This document shows, piece by piece, positions 35,815 to 43,964 of a DNA stretch of 56,659 bases (the first letter of the stretch is position 1; the number at the start of each line of letters is the position of its first letter). The notes under the pieces are model-generated. The model was not told the origin of the DNA, made no database searches, and saw nothing but the letters and a program-made list of their open reading frames with translations. The stretch covers positions 1 through 56,659 of the IMG/VR virus record IMGVR_UViG_3300019935_000003; one strand, written 5' to 3'. Both the position numbers and the translations under genes were made by a program. This DNA is from a virus.

Positions 35815-36245
35815 TGTTTAGCCCATATGTCTAATGCGTCTAATAATTCGGCTTTTAACCTTGCTGGCAACCCACGGCTGTTATCAGGCACCACTGCACG
35901 TTGTGGTAAATTCTTTGAACCAGCCTGATGATATTGAGAGTAAGCAGCATTAAAACCTATGTGCACATTAGACCCCATCACTTGATAATTAGCTGAATTA
36001 AAAAGATTTCCTGTATCTTTTAATATCTTTGCACCTGCACCTTTTTTGCGGCGTGCTCGGATTGTTTGAATGCTGAGAGCTTGCCATTTCAACCCATACG
36101 GATCGGTTTCATTTGTGTATGTGCCCTGTATGTAAGAAAGGGAGACAGCCCCCAACAGGTTTAAAATTCGCTGTTTATCGACTTTACTCTTTAGCTCATC
36201 AATTTTTGCTTGTAGATTTCTATCGTTAAAGCTTGCGGATAACAT
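35811..36245 (-). CDS. Virion morphogenesis protein, P2 gpS / Mu gpG-like
   Basis: Residues 50-110 have the tail-completion pattern: GTYTNETDPYGLKWQALSIQT followed by RKKGAGAKILKDTGNLFNS and IGFNAAYSQYHQAG. The start at 36245 overlaps the stop of the small membrane gene (TAATG); an in-frame ATG 12 bases upstream is less likely. It acts in head-tail joining or tail completion. Confidence 0.8.
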   Translation of the reverse strand: MLSASFNDRNLQAKIDELKSKVDKQRILNLLGAVSLSYIQGTYTNETDPYGLKWQALSIQTIRARRKKGAGAKILKDTGNLFNSANYQVMGSNVHIGFNAAYSQYHQAGSKNLPQRAVVPDNSRGLPARLKAELLDALDIWAKQ

Positions 36246-36409
36246 TATGTAATCCACTTAATAAATTGATAAACAAGGAAAAAGAATGATATACCAGAAC
36301 CTATCAGCAGTAGGTGGATGACATCAATATTTACATTGATATAACCTGCACCAATGCAGTACAAATACACAAAGAAAACTAGAATTATGAAAATTGATAG
36401 TGCGATCAT
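36245..36409 (-). CDS. Small two-helix membrane protein (54 aa)
   Basis: This short gene starts with MIALSIFIILVFFVYLY and has a second hydrophobic segment (LLLIGSGISFFFLVYQFI). Its TAA overlaps the ATG of the next gene, which supports real translation within the late operon. Two transmembrane segments with a short loop fit a class II holin-like protein, but no family was recognised, and it could equally be an anti-holin or a tail-associated peptide. Confidence 0.6.
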   Translation of the reverse strand: MIALSIFIILVFFVYLYCIGAGYINVNIDVIHLLLIGSGISFFFLVYQFIKWIT

Positions 36410-36423
36410 GGTGTGTTACCCAC

Positions 36424-36452
36424 CCCCTCCATATTTTAGAAATATGGAGGGG
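36424..36452. other. Perfect 13-bp hairpin in late operon
   Basis: CCCCTCCATATTT and its complement enclose a three-base loop, between the 344-residue gene and the small membrane gene. On the minus strand a G-rich stretch follows instead of T, so it is not a canonical terminator. It could stabilise the upstream mRNA end or attenuate the tail genes. Confidence 0.65.
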
Positions 36453-36464
36453 TAAACTATTTAT

Positions 36465-37499
36465 TTAGCCTGAAATACGGAATGTTGCCGCCGCCTTATC
36501 ATAAATATAAGTAAGTGAAGTCCCCCCTTCAAAAAGAACGTGATCTACAGAGTTCGGATCGGTAAATGTGCCATCTGCTTTTTGGAACTTATGGGCAGCC
36601 ATATTTGCTGGGCTGTCATTAACAACAATAGGAGCTGTACCAATGTTATGGATACGGATTTTCATGCCATCTGTTAATTGTTCTTCAATCATCGTTAAAC
36701 CGCCTTTAGGTGTCACACCGTCGGCTGCAAACTCATCACTTTCTACATAAAAATGAGGGAAATGATTATTGATTGTCCCCATGATTGTGTTTTTATCAAC
36801 ATTAATAACAGCAGGCTCACCGCGATCAACATGCCATTCTGTGGCAGATTTTCGGGTAATAGTATCGCCGGGATAAACGCGTAAAGTCTGATCGCCGTTT
36901 GTTGCATCGGTTAATGTAGTAACTTCATAAGTCCCTGTTACGCTGTACATATCGCCTAAGCGTGTACTGCCTGCTGTCTGGGAAAGTGCGGCAGCATCAC
37001 CAATGATTACATTTGCATTTGTTAATGTTGGGTTAGGGAAAAACGCCATAGTATTTATAAACCTCAGCCCATCAGAAACTATTTGCAAAGTTTCATAAGG
37101 GCTATTAAAATTATAATTAGTCAGCCCGCTGGGTGAATTTAGCCCAAATAGCTGACATCCTTCAAAATTTACGCTTGCATCAATTCCACTCGAGACGAGC
37201 GTAAATTTTTTCCCCGCTAAAAGAGAAGCCGCATTTATTGTGACGACTGCCCCCTTAGCTAGAAATACAGTTTCAATGAATGGGGACGCTGTATAAGTTT
37301 CATTTTCTTCAGTAACATACGTACCGCCCCCACTATTTGCCAGCCCCAAAGATTGAGGGGTTACAGGTTCGACTGTTAAGCCTGTACCCGTGCTGACAAA
37401 TAGCATTCCCTTTGGCAGATTTCCGCCTTCAGGGACTTGTGCTAGTCCTATACGCTTGGGTATTTCAGCATTTACAAAACTCTGAAATGGACTAGCCAC
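36465..37499 (-). CDS. Virion structural protein (344 aa), head-tail region
   Basis: No family was recognised. The protein is beta-rich with many Thr, Ser and Gly residues. An N-terminal segment (RIGLAQVPEGGNLPKGMLFVSTG) is followed by a long beta-structured middle and a domain with RIHNIGTAPIVVNDSPANM. This composition fits a decoration, fibre-like or head-surface protein. It lies between the gp36-Ig fusion and the tail completion genes. The hairpin at 36424 follows its stop. Confidence 0.6.
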   Translation of the reverse strand: MASPFQSFVNAEIPKRIGLAQVPEGGNLPKGMLFVSTGTGLTVEPVTPQSLGLANSGGGTYVTEENETYTASPFIETVFLAKGAVVTINAASLLAGKKFTLVSSGIDASVNFEGCQLFGLNSPSGLTNYNFNSPYETLQIVSDGLRFINTMAFFPNPTLTNANVIIGDAAALSQTAGSTRLGDMYSVTGTYEVTTLTDATNGDQTLRVYPGDTITRKSATEWHVDRGEPAVINVDKNTIMGTINNHFPHFYVESDEFAADGVTPKGGLTMIEEQLTDGMKIRIHNIGTAPIVVNDSPANMAAHKFQKADGTFTDPNSVDHVLFEGGTSLTYIYDKAAATFRISG

Positions 37500-37515
37500 G
37501 AATTAAAAACCTTTT

Positions 37516-39708
37516 TTAAAGCTCTTCTATTTCAACAGTTAAAAGCCCTGTTGTATTAGAAACAGAATTATTCAAGTCACAGTTATAAAACACACTATCA
37601 TTTAAAATTGTGTACTTATTATTGGTATCGTCAGTGGTTGACTGATAGGAGTAGTTATAAGAGCCGCTTTCCCCTTCAGATAAGTTACTGCAACGTAATC
37701 GGCTTGTGTCGTACACTTTGACACCTAAATCTGTTTGTCGATTAGTCCATGCTGCAATCTGTAAAGAGCGACGTAAGAAACCACCTAATGTGTATGTGCT
37801 GCCACTACTGTTTATTGTCGTGACTTCACGCCCTGCCAAGTTGACCGCGCTAATCTCTTGCCAGTCAAAAATCCCTTTTAAATTATCATCATGTACGTTA
37901 ATCGTGTTGATAAAGCGTGTATTATTATTTTGCCCTTGCCAGTTTCCAATAAGTTCACCTGCATCTTCGACAACATCAATTGATGCATTTAGTAAACGTT
38001 GTGTAGAATTAAGTTGTACCGTGTAACTAGGAACACTTGTACCCATATTCCCGCCACTAGCAAGACGCGAAAAAGGCAAGGAAACCGATAATTCAGGCAA
38101 TGTATGAGCAATATTTACAACAGTACTGCGCGTTGTTACTGCACTGTTGGCTGTACGCGTAGCCTTCATTGTTAAGTTGGGCGTATCAATGTTGTAGCCC
38201 CCACCATTGCGTGTCACGGCAAGCTGGGAGGGGGTAGGCGATTCTATTAATAATTCAGAATTTGAAGAGAATGCTGTGGCGGTGTCTGCATTGATCACAC
38301 TGTGAAACACAGTTGCCTGCTCACTATCTTTTAATGCTTGCTGACCAGTTGGGTATTCTGTATTTATAAAGTCGATGCTAGGGTGCAAGTTATTGACATT
38401 TAAGACATGTATACCATTATCACCACCATGTTCTGCTGTGTTGTACATATCAGAACTTGATCCTGTTGAGTCAGTCACATTAAGTACAGCCCCTAGCTGC
38501 TGCAATGTATTACCTTTATCAGCAACTGTGACCGTAAATGTATGGACTGTGTCTTCACTTGCTGTATGCGTTACGGCTTTTAGTGCTTCAGCATTAAATA
38601 CTTGCACCATCTCAACAGGTTCTGACGCGATCACTTTTAAGAGGAATGTATCCCCTTCTTTTAATTCTGTTTGCCCTACTGGATATTCACCAGTGAAATA
38701 AGCATTTAAAATTTTAGGCTTAGATTTCATGGTAACCGTGGCAACATCTTCACCACCGTTAGACTTGACCGCTTTAATATCAAATGTTTGTAGGCTTGCG
38801 GGAATCTCTAAATCAATCACACCACGATAAAGCAGCGGGCTATCAGTACCTGACATTGTTACCGTTTCACCGTTCACCTCAACAACAGGCACATAATTCA
38901 CACCGCTCATGGCATCAACTGTTACACGAATTAGGCGCGTGTCAGATTGGCAAGTTTCAAGCGTTTTGCCTTGACTGCTGAATACTTTAGAGCCAACATT
39001 TCCAGAACCTTGTGGCTCAATATTCGTAATAAAAACACCACCTTGGTTTGTTGTTTCGGTAGGTGCTGTGGGTTCTGTAGGCGTTGGTGCAGTAGGTGCA
39101 CTGGTTACTGTGTTAGGCATAGTGTTGCAACTTGATTTCGCTTGGCAGTTTGGTTGATCATAAAACGTAGCAGGTGAACGCCCATGAAATTTATCCATCA
39201 CATTCTGTGTAAGCCGTTTTGGTTTTCCACATACAAAAATACGACTTGAATTATCAAGTTGCTTTTCTGTAACTGGCAATAAATTTATGTCACTATTAGC
39301 AATTTCTTTTAAGCGTTTTAGAGCTTTTTCGTAACGCTTTAGGACATCTTCAGCAACTGCACCAGACCCGCCACCATGCAGATAGTAGTAAGCAATATCA
39401 CAAGATATGCCGCTAATCATTGCGGGAACTGGTGCGGGTAAAGGTGTTTGATATTTCTTAAAAAGGTACGAGTCCACATCGCTATCAGCACGCTGGCAAG
39501 ACCATGACAACACACGCTTAGCAGATAAAAGCGCGGCATTTTCTTCTTCAGAATTACCGACCGTGTTTAGATCACAAATAGCTTTATAGAAAAATGCTTC
39601 AGTTAACACATAGGGTTTATCGTCTTTTGGCTTAAAGCATAAGTCTTTTAAAGAGCTAGGAAACTCTAAAGACATATATTCAAAAGTTGCATAAACCCCT
39701 GTGTACAT
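37516..39708 (-). CDS. Mu gp36-like head-tail connector fused to Ig-like domains
   Basis: Residues about 30-185 match the DUF1320/gp36 family: YVLTEAFFYKAICDL...VDSYLFKKYQTPL...ISCDIAYYYLHGGG...VLKRYEKALKRLKEIANSDINLL. A Pro/Thr-rich linker (196-222) leads to about 500 further residues with repeated beta-sandwich-like segments (for example LIRVTVDAMSG, GDTFLLKVIASEPVEMV, HTFTVTVADKG). Normal gp36 proteins are near 150 residues, so this is a fusion with Ig-like modules that would be displayed at the neck or on the capsid. Confidence 0.75.
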   Translation of the reverse strand: MYTGVYATFEYMSLEFPSSLKDLCFKPKDDKPYVLTEAFFYKAICDLNTVGNSEEENAALLSAKRVLSWSCQRADSDVDSYLFKKYQTPLPAPVPAMISGISCDIAYYYLHGGGSGAVAEDVLKRYEKALKRLKEIANSDINLLPVTEKQLDNSSRIFVCGKPKRLTQNVMDKFHGRSPATFYDQPNCQAKSSCNTMPNTVTSAPTAPTPTEPTAPTETTNQGGVFITNIEPQGSGNVGSKVFSSQGKTLETCQSDTRLIRVTVDAMSGVNYVPVVEVNGETVTMSGTDSPLLYRGVIDLEIPASLQTFDIKAVKSNGGEDVATVTMKSKPKILNAYFTGEYPVGQTELKEGDTFLLKVIASEPVEMVQVFNAEALKAVTHTASEDTVHTFTVTVADKGNTLQQLGAVLNVTDSTGSSSDMYNTAEHGGDNGIHVLNVNNLHPSIDFINTEYPTGQQALKDSEQATVFHSVINADTATAFSSNSELLIESPTPSQLAVTRNGGGYNIDTPNLTMKATRTANSAVTTRSTVVNIAHTLPELSVSLPFSRLASGGNMGTSVPSYTVQLNSTQRLLNASIDVVEDAGELIGNWQGQNNNTRFINTINVHDDNLKGIFDWQEISAVNLAGREVTTINSSGSTYTLGGFLRRSLQIAAWTNRQTDLGVKVYDTSRLRCSNLSEGESGSYNYSYQSTTDDTNNKYTILNDSVFYNCDLNNSVSNTTGLLTVEIEEL

Positions 39709-40226
39709 TATTGTTTCCCTTCTTTTTCAGAATCAGGAATGGCTTCTTTTAACACTTTCACAGCATCTTGTACTGCTGCTACTGCCTCCAAAGCATCGGC
39801 TATTTTTTCAATATCGATACCTTGAACTGCATCATTAACTTTTTCAGCTTCAGGTGCTTCTTTTGGCTGTGGGGTATTAGATACAAAAGCATTGATATCA
39901 ATCCCTGTCTTCTTGTGTGCAGCACTAAAAATAAGACGCTTTACAGTATCAATTCCTACAAGCGAAATACCGACAACAACACCAAATAAAAGCGGTGCTT
40001 CTGCTGCAATATCAATTTTAAGGAAATGAAATGCTAAGACACCGATACCCGTCGCCACTACACTATTCGACAGTGCAAGAATAAGAATACCGTTCCACTC
40101 TAAATGTGCGTGTGACTTATGGACGCGTGGAATGAAGGCAACAAAACCAGCCAGTACAACAAGAAAAGCGGGTAAGTATTGTTCTAATGAGCTAAGGAGT
40201 TTTTCAGGCATATCCATAGACTCCAT
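39708..40226 (-). CDS. Three-helix membrane protein, holin candidate
   Basis: Hydrophobic segments lie at residues about 18-34, 45-68 and 76-95, followed by a long charged cytoplasmic tail with an acidic helix rich in alanine and valine. Length and topology fit class I or related holins, and no other holin stands out. It lies between the capsid and gp36-like genes, and its ATG overlaps the capsid stop by one base. A holin function is a suggestion only; no endolysin lies nearby. Confidence 0.5.
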   Translation of the reverse strand: MESMDMPEKLLSSLEQYLPAFLVVLAGFVAFIPRVHKSHAHLEWNGILILALSNSVVATGIGVLAFHFLKIDIAAEAPLLFGVVVGISLVGIDTVKRLIFSAAHKKTGIDINAFVSNTPQPKEAPEAEKVNDAVQGIDIEKIADALEAVAAVQDAVKVLKEAIPDSEKEGKQ

Positions 40227-41263
40227 TAGCTCATCTTGGCGCGTACAAGAGCTTTAGGGCGATGACAAAACAGTAAGCGGTTACTCTCTGTTTCCACAAC
40301 AACATTACGTGCTTTTTGCGGATCTGAATGATCTAACCCTTGGCTGGCATAAAGAGGTTTACCAAGTGTGTTTACTTCAGAAATTAAGTTAGCAGGGGCT
40401 TGGTAATCAAAAAATGTATTTGAAGTGCCATCAGGGTATAAAATTGCTTCGCCGTCTGGGATTGTTTCCAACTCTTGACCATTTTTACTTTTGAATTTAG
40501 TTTTCTGAACTTGAAATGTAATACCGCCAAATGTAAAACCATCACTAACGCGATCACCTAGTCGAGCCTGTGCTTTTTCATATCCACGATACACTTCAAC
40601 AACGCTTTCATGCTCAACAAATGCATCAAAAAAGCTTCGAGAACAAAGTGCTCTGACACCTGTCATGCGCTCATTTTGCAAGCCTTCATAAACTTTTTGA
40701 TACGCGTTGTCGCACATGCTACGAACTTTTGTTGTGCTAACATTTAACTTGAAATTCACAACCTGCTGCGCAATCTTGTATTCACTAAACAGATCAATAA
40801 ATTCTGTACCCTCACCATCTACAATCCGACCTTTCAAGCACCCAATCATCATAAATTCAAGTGTAAATCTATGAGAATTAACAAGAACACTTAATTTTTG
40901 ATTCATTAAGTTTGCCAGCGACTCAAGATTGTTTGGGTTGTTGGGGTTGTTATAATTCTGCAATTCTTGCACTGAAATGTTTGTGTCATCTGTAAAATGA
41001 GGCACTTCTATATAGCGTCTACGCTGCGTACTTTTTCCACTAGACTTTACACGCGGGGCTTGTCGGTCTGTAAAAGCTAATACACCAGAACGCTCTTCAA
41101 TTTCACGCACAGAAAATGATGTTGTGCTGATAGGTGAAGGCGTAAAAACACTTAATAAATTTAAGCTGTTATCGACACTATCCATATAAGAGATAGTTTC
41201 TGTTAAATTAGCGTGGCTGAAATGATCGCTATCAAAGGGGTTTTGTACTAGGGGCTGTGGCAT
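40226..41263 (-). CDS. Major capsid protein, lambda gpE-like
   Basis: The 345-residue protein has the gpE-family pattern: YIEVPHFTDDTNISVQELQN, SHRFTLEFMMIGCLKGRIVDGEG, FIDLFSEY, and later ALCSRSFFDAFVEH with TFGGITFQVQ. This is an HK97-fold capsid subunit forming the icosahedral shell. It is encoded after the lambda D-like decoration gene with a two-base gap, as in lambda. Confidence 0.92.
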   Translation of the reverse strand: MPQPLVQNPFDSDHFSHANLTETISYMDSVDNSLNLLSVFTPSPISTTSFSVREIEERSGVLAFTDRQAPRVKSSGKSTQRRRYIEVPHFTDDTNISVQELQNYNNPNNPNNLESLANLMNQKLSVLVNSHRFTLEFMMIGCLKGRIVDGEGTEFIDLFSEYKIAQQVVNFKLNVSTTKVRSMCDNAYQKVYEGLQNERMTGVRALCSRSFFDAFVEHESVVEVYRGYEKAQARLGDRVSDGFTFGGITFQVQKTKFKSKNGQELETIPDGEAILYPDGTSNTFFDYQAPANLISEVNTLGKPLYASQGLDHSDPQKARNVVVETESNRLLFCHRPKALVRAKMS

Positions 41264-41265
41264 TA

Positions 41266-41616
41266 TTAAATTACCTTAATATCTAAATCTTTGAGCTGAC
41301 CAGTGATTTGCACCGTTTCTTCAGGTGTTACAGCTTCAGGAAAGTTCAAGCAATCGCCATACACCAGTGCAGTACCGTTAATCAGCGCGGGGCACGATGC
41401 AGTGGACGTAAACGTTTTATTTTTAATGCAAAGCCCAGCTACAGGGCGCGTGTCAAGTTCTGCTAAAACAACAGGAATCATTAACCCTGCATCGTTTTTT
41501 ACCAAAATGTCGCCATTTTTATATTCACCAGCGGCAAATAAAACATTTTCACGGCAAAAATCTGGGTGTACTTCAAAGTTAATTATATTTTTAATTTCTG
41601 ACTCAACGACTGGCAT
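41266..41616 (-). CDS. Head decoration protein, lambda gpD-like
   Basis: A 116-residue beta-rich protein with GDILVKNDAGLMIPVV...RPVAGLCIKNKTFTS and an ending typical of the gpD trimer-forming family. It stabilises the expanded capsid. It lies between the protease/scaffold gene and the capsid gene, the lambda order. Confidence 0.85.
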   Translation of the reverse strand: MPVVESEIKNIINFEVHPDFCRENVLFAAGEYKNGDILVKNDAGLMIPVVLAELDTRPVAGLCIKNKTFTSTASCPALINGTALVYGDCLNFPEAVTPEETVQITGQLKDLDIKVI

Positions 41617-41618
41617 AA

Positions 41619-42026
41619 TTAAGCATCCCCGCGTTGTGCTTTGGCAGCAGATAATAAAACATTAGTCTGCGCTGGCTGTTGAACACCAGCGGGCGGCTGT
41701 TCATAATTACTTAAGTGCTGCGCTCCTAGCTGCACGGATTTCTGCTGCTGCAACTGAGACATAAGAGAGTCCACAACCTTTAGTTGATGACTACTAAAAC
41801 TCATAAGGCAGTCAGTAATATTTCCCTCAAGCTTAATATCGAACTTGTCGGCGAGAGCTGTTAACTCCATTTTCTTTTTATCATTTTCCATCGCTTGCTT
41901 ATCAGCATTTGCTTTTTCAAGCTCTTGTTTTAAACGTTCATTTTCTGCTGATAGCTCAATAGAATTATCAGTGGCTGGCTGTTCTGTTTTTTGCTGCGGT
42001 TGAATTGTCGCGTTGGGTTTTGGCAT
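41619..42026 (-). CDS. Nested scaffold protein (135 aa) within protease gene
   Basis: An internal ATG at residue 196 of the protease is preceded by TAGGGGAAAAC, an excellent ribosome site at correct spacing. It would yield a 135-residue helical protein (MPKPNATIQPQQ..., then a coiled coil ERLKQELEKANADKQ). This is the lambda C/Nu3 arrangement, where scaffold is made in excess from an internal start of the protease gene. Confidence 0.75.
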   Translation of the reverse strand: MPKPNATIQPQQKTEQPATDNSIELSAENERLKQELEKANADKQAMENDKKKMELTALADKFDIKLEGNITDCLMSFSSHQLKVVDSLMSQLQQQKSVQLGAQHLSNYEQPPAGVQQPAQTNVLLSAAKAQRGDA

Positions 42027-42611
42027 GTTTTCCCCTAAATTTTGGTTTTGTTTATGGTAAGTTTCTGCAAAAGTATCTCTGTCGGCAGGATCAATTGTAA
42101 AAGCAATATGCTTAATAGTGGCATTGCTGATAATCACACCATCATTGAAATCTATACCATTAACCTTGATGGGGTCTGCATTTTTACCAACAGCCGTAAC
42201 CGTTTGATACTCAAAGCCAATACTAAAACGCCACGGCGCATCCTGCTTAGATTCGTTGTAAATGTTTTCCGCATTTTCATTCTGGTGAAAAAATTCACCG
42301 CTCACATGAACTTTGTCTTTTATATCTACTTTTGACACGCCGACACGTTTAGAACTCATATGGTCGAGCAGAGCAAAGATTTTCCCTGTATGTGTTTCTT
42401 CTACTTTTGTAGTGCTTAAGTCGACAATAAAGCGTTGGTATTCTTTACCGTCTACCCACATCCATCTATCGCTGACAACACCACCCGAATAGCCGACACC
42501 ATCAAATCTTTTTTGCTCAACACCTTTTTCATCAGGCTTTGCAGCAGAAAAATTAAATTCCCCCCCTATACAGTCAAGACGAAGGGATTGAACGGGATCG
42601 GGTTGTGGCAT
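41619..42611 (-). CDS. Prohead protease with C-terminal scaffold
   Basis: The N-terminal half shows a head-maturation protease pattern: FDGVGYSGGVVSD, IDLSTTK-like strand RFIVDLSTTK, then FALLDHMSSKRVGVSK with a probable catalytic histidine, and DAPWRFSIGFEYQ with a serine. After residue 195 comes a coiled-coil, Gln/Lys/Glu-rich scaffold region. An internal ATG with a strong ribosome site can produce the scaffold alone. It is the first gene of the late operon. Confidence 0.8.
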   Translation of the reverse strand: MPQPDPVQSLRLDCIGGEFNFSAAKPDEKGVEQKRFDGVGYSGGVVSDRWMWVDGKEYQRFIVDLSTTKVEETHTGKIFALLDHMSSKRVGVSKVDIKDKVHVSGEFFHQNENAENIYNESKQDAPWRFSIGFEYQTVTAVGKNADPIKVNGIDFNDGVIISNATIKHIAFTIDPADRDTFAETYHKQNQNLGENMPKPNATIQPQQKTEQPATDNSIELSAENERLKQELEKANADKQAMENDKKKMELTALADKFDIKLEGNITDCLMSFSSHQLKVVDSLMSQLQQQKSVQLGAQHLSNYEQPPAGVQQPAQTNVLLSAAKAQRGDA

Positions 42612-42662
42612 GACGTATTACACCTATTTTTTATCTGAAATGATATGTAAAAGAATGTAGAA

Positions 42663-42678
42663 AACAATTATAATTGTT
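42663..42678 (-). promoter_or_regulatory. Palindrome with TATAAT ahead of late operon
   Basis: AACAATTATAATTGTT is a perfect 16-bp palindrome in the divergent gap, 52 bases before the protease ATG. Read leftwards it contains TATAAT, with a poor -35 (TTAGCT) 16 bases upstream. This fits a late promoter needing an activator or relieved from a repressor binding the palindrome. Confidence 0.45.
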
Positions 42679-42764
42679 AAAATGTAGCAGCTAAAAAATG
42701 ATACAGCAAAAAAACCTGTGCCTAGGTGTGCATATGAGCAACTAAAATAAGATGGAGTTAAAGC

Positions 42765-43031
42765 GTGCTGAAAAGTGAAGTGATAAATCAACTATCTGAA
42801 AAGATAGATTTTTTAACTAAAAATGGGTACAGTTATTATGCAATATCAAAATTTATAGGGTGTGCACGAACAACAGTTGCAAGACTGCACAAAAAGGAGC
42901 TTAAGGACGTGGGGGGAGATGTTATAGTCGGTTTGTGTTTGTATTTTGACATGGAATTTCCATGCATACAGCACAGGAAAGATTTTCTGAAGCGCGTAGA
43001 TATAGCGCAAAGAAAAAAATACCTGGCATAG
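42765..43031 (+). CDS. Small helix-turn-helix protein (88 aa)
   Basis: Residues 20-42 form a likely helix-turn-helix (YSYYAISKFIGCARTTVARLHK). The gene starts with GTG after GGAG and is divergent from the late operon, so it is a candidate late regulator that could bind the palindrome between them. It has a short C-terminal helix and a basic end. Confidence 0.6.
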   Translation: MLKSEVINQLSEKIDFLTKNGYSYYAISKFIGCARTTVARLHKKELKDVGGDVIVGLCLYFDMEFPCIQHRKDFLKRVDIAQRKKYLA

Positions 43032-43052
43032 AGTAAACTATGCCTAAGCATT

Positions 43053-43886
43053 TTATATATTAATGGTGTATTGTGAGGCAATAAACTTAAAAACAAACTC
43101 GTCGAACTCGAATCGTTTTAAGTCTAGCCTATTTCTAAGTAGATAATTAGAGAGCTTTGCTTCTTTGTCCAAGTACATTGTGTAGTTTTTGCAGTCATTT
43201 TCTTTATATTCGACTTGCCCTCTCCCTGCTGACGATAAACCTTCTTTTATATCAGTAAAGCGTTCAAGACAGTCAAAACCCGATATAAAATCGACAGCAG
43301 AAAGGTATAAATCTCCTATTTCAACCCCTTCTGTTTTGGATATAACGCTTAGTTTTACATAAAGGTAAGTTGGTATAGAAACAAAATCCGCCTTATGAAT
43401 TTTACTTGTTTTTCTACCTCTGCGCTCTTCAGAAAAAGCAGATTCATTTATAAATTCAACGCTTGTTTTTTCCACTCTTAAACTACTGTGTCTTTCTATT
43501 ACACGAAAAGCCATATATGAGTTTAATACGTTTGCAGTGAGGTACAGTCCTTCGCGTAATACAGTCATGCAATCACGAAAAGTTTTCGTAGTAATGCTAT
43601 TTAGGACATACGCTCCTTTTTTTCTTGTTGAGTACTCAATACTGTCTTTGTATTGCGCAAAGTCTTTGTCGGACTGAAAGTCTCCCTTATTATCAAATTC
43701 AGCAATATATTCAGCAAAAATTAAATCAATTGGTGCTCTCCCATAGTACGCTGCGATAACAGTTAAACGTCCTCTATACTCTTCGGGAATAGACATATTA
43801 AGAGACCTGACTGGCTCAATATACTCTACGTTTCTCCTTCTTTTTATTTCATTAACTCTTTCAAGCAGCTTATCAAAACCTTCCAT
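43053..43886 (-). CDS. Putative tetra-ribbon-helix-helix DNA-binding protein
   Basis: Four segments of the 277 residues share a strand-helix-helix pattern like RHH units: 28-62 (LNMSIPEEYRGRLTVIAAYY), 93-128, 167-200 (FVSIPTYLYVKLSVISKTEG) and 234-272, at intervals of about 67 residues. RHH proteins bind DNA as dimers; four in one chain would give two pseudo-dimers. It follows the FtsK-like gene by 78 bases and has its own promoter inside a 12-bp inverted repeat. The repeat assignment is mine from inspection and should be treated as a hypothesis. Confidence 0.55.
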   Translation of the reverse strand: MEGFDKLLERVNEIKRRRNVEYIEPVRSLNMSIPEEYRGRLTVIAAYYGRAPIDLIFAEYIAEFDNKGDFQSDKDFAQYKDSIEYSTRKKGAYVLNSITTKTFRDCMTVLREGLYLTANVLNSYMAFRVIERHSSLRVEKTSVEFINESAFSEERRGRKTSKIHKADFVSIPTYLYVKLSVISKTEGVEIGDLYLSAVDFISGFDCLERFTDIKEGLSSAGRGQVEYKENDCKNYTMYLDKEAKLSNYLLRNRLDLKRFEFDEFVFKFIASQYTINI

Positions 43887-43910
43887 AATTATTTTTTCTC
43901 CATAATATAC

Positions 43911-43956
43911 TGTGTATTTAAGTCATAATTATAATTTATTTATCTTAAATACACAA
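43911..43956 (-). promoter_or_regulatory. Promoter framed by a 12-bp inverted repeat (candidate autoregulatory operator)
   Basis: TTGTGT (43956-43951) and TATAAT (43933-43928) are separated by 17 bases on the minus strand. TGTGTATTTAAG and its exact complement (43911-43922 and 43944-43955) frame the promoter, one arm over the -35 and the other at the transcription start. It lies just before the tetra-RHH gene. Confidence 0.75.
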
Positions 43957-43964
43957 TGTGTTTT

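Noticed and set aside
36424-36452. Hairpin as a rho-independent terminator
   Set aside because: No T run follows on the minus strand; recorded only as a hairpin.
20347-42611. Contractile-tail genes (sheath, baseplate wedge) expected from the Mu-like portal
   Set aside because: No sheath or baseplate wedge homologue was seen; G/GT and a long tape measure next to the tube indicate a non-contractile tail.
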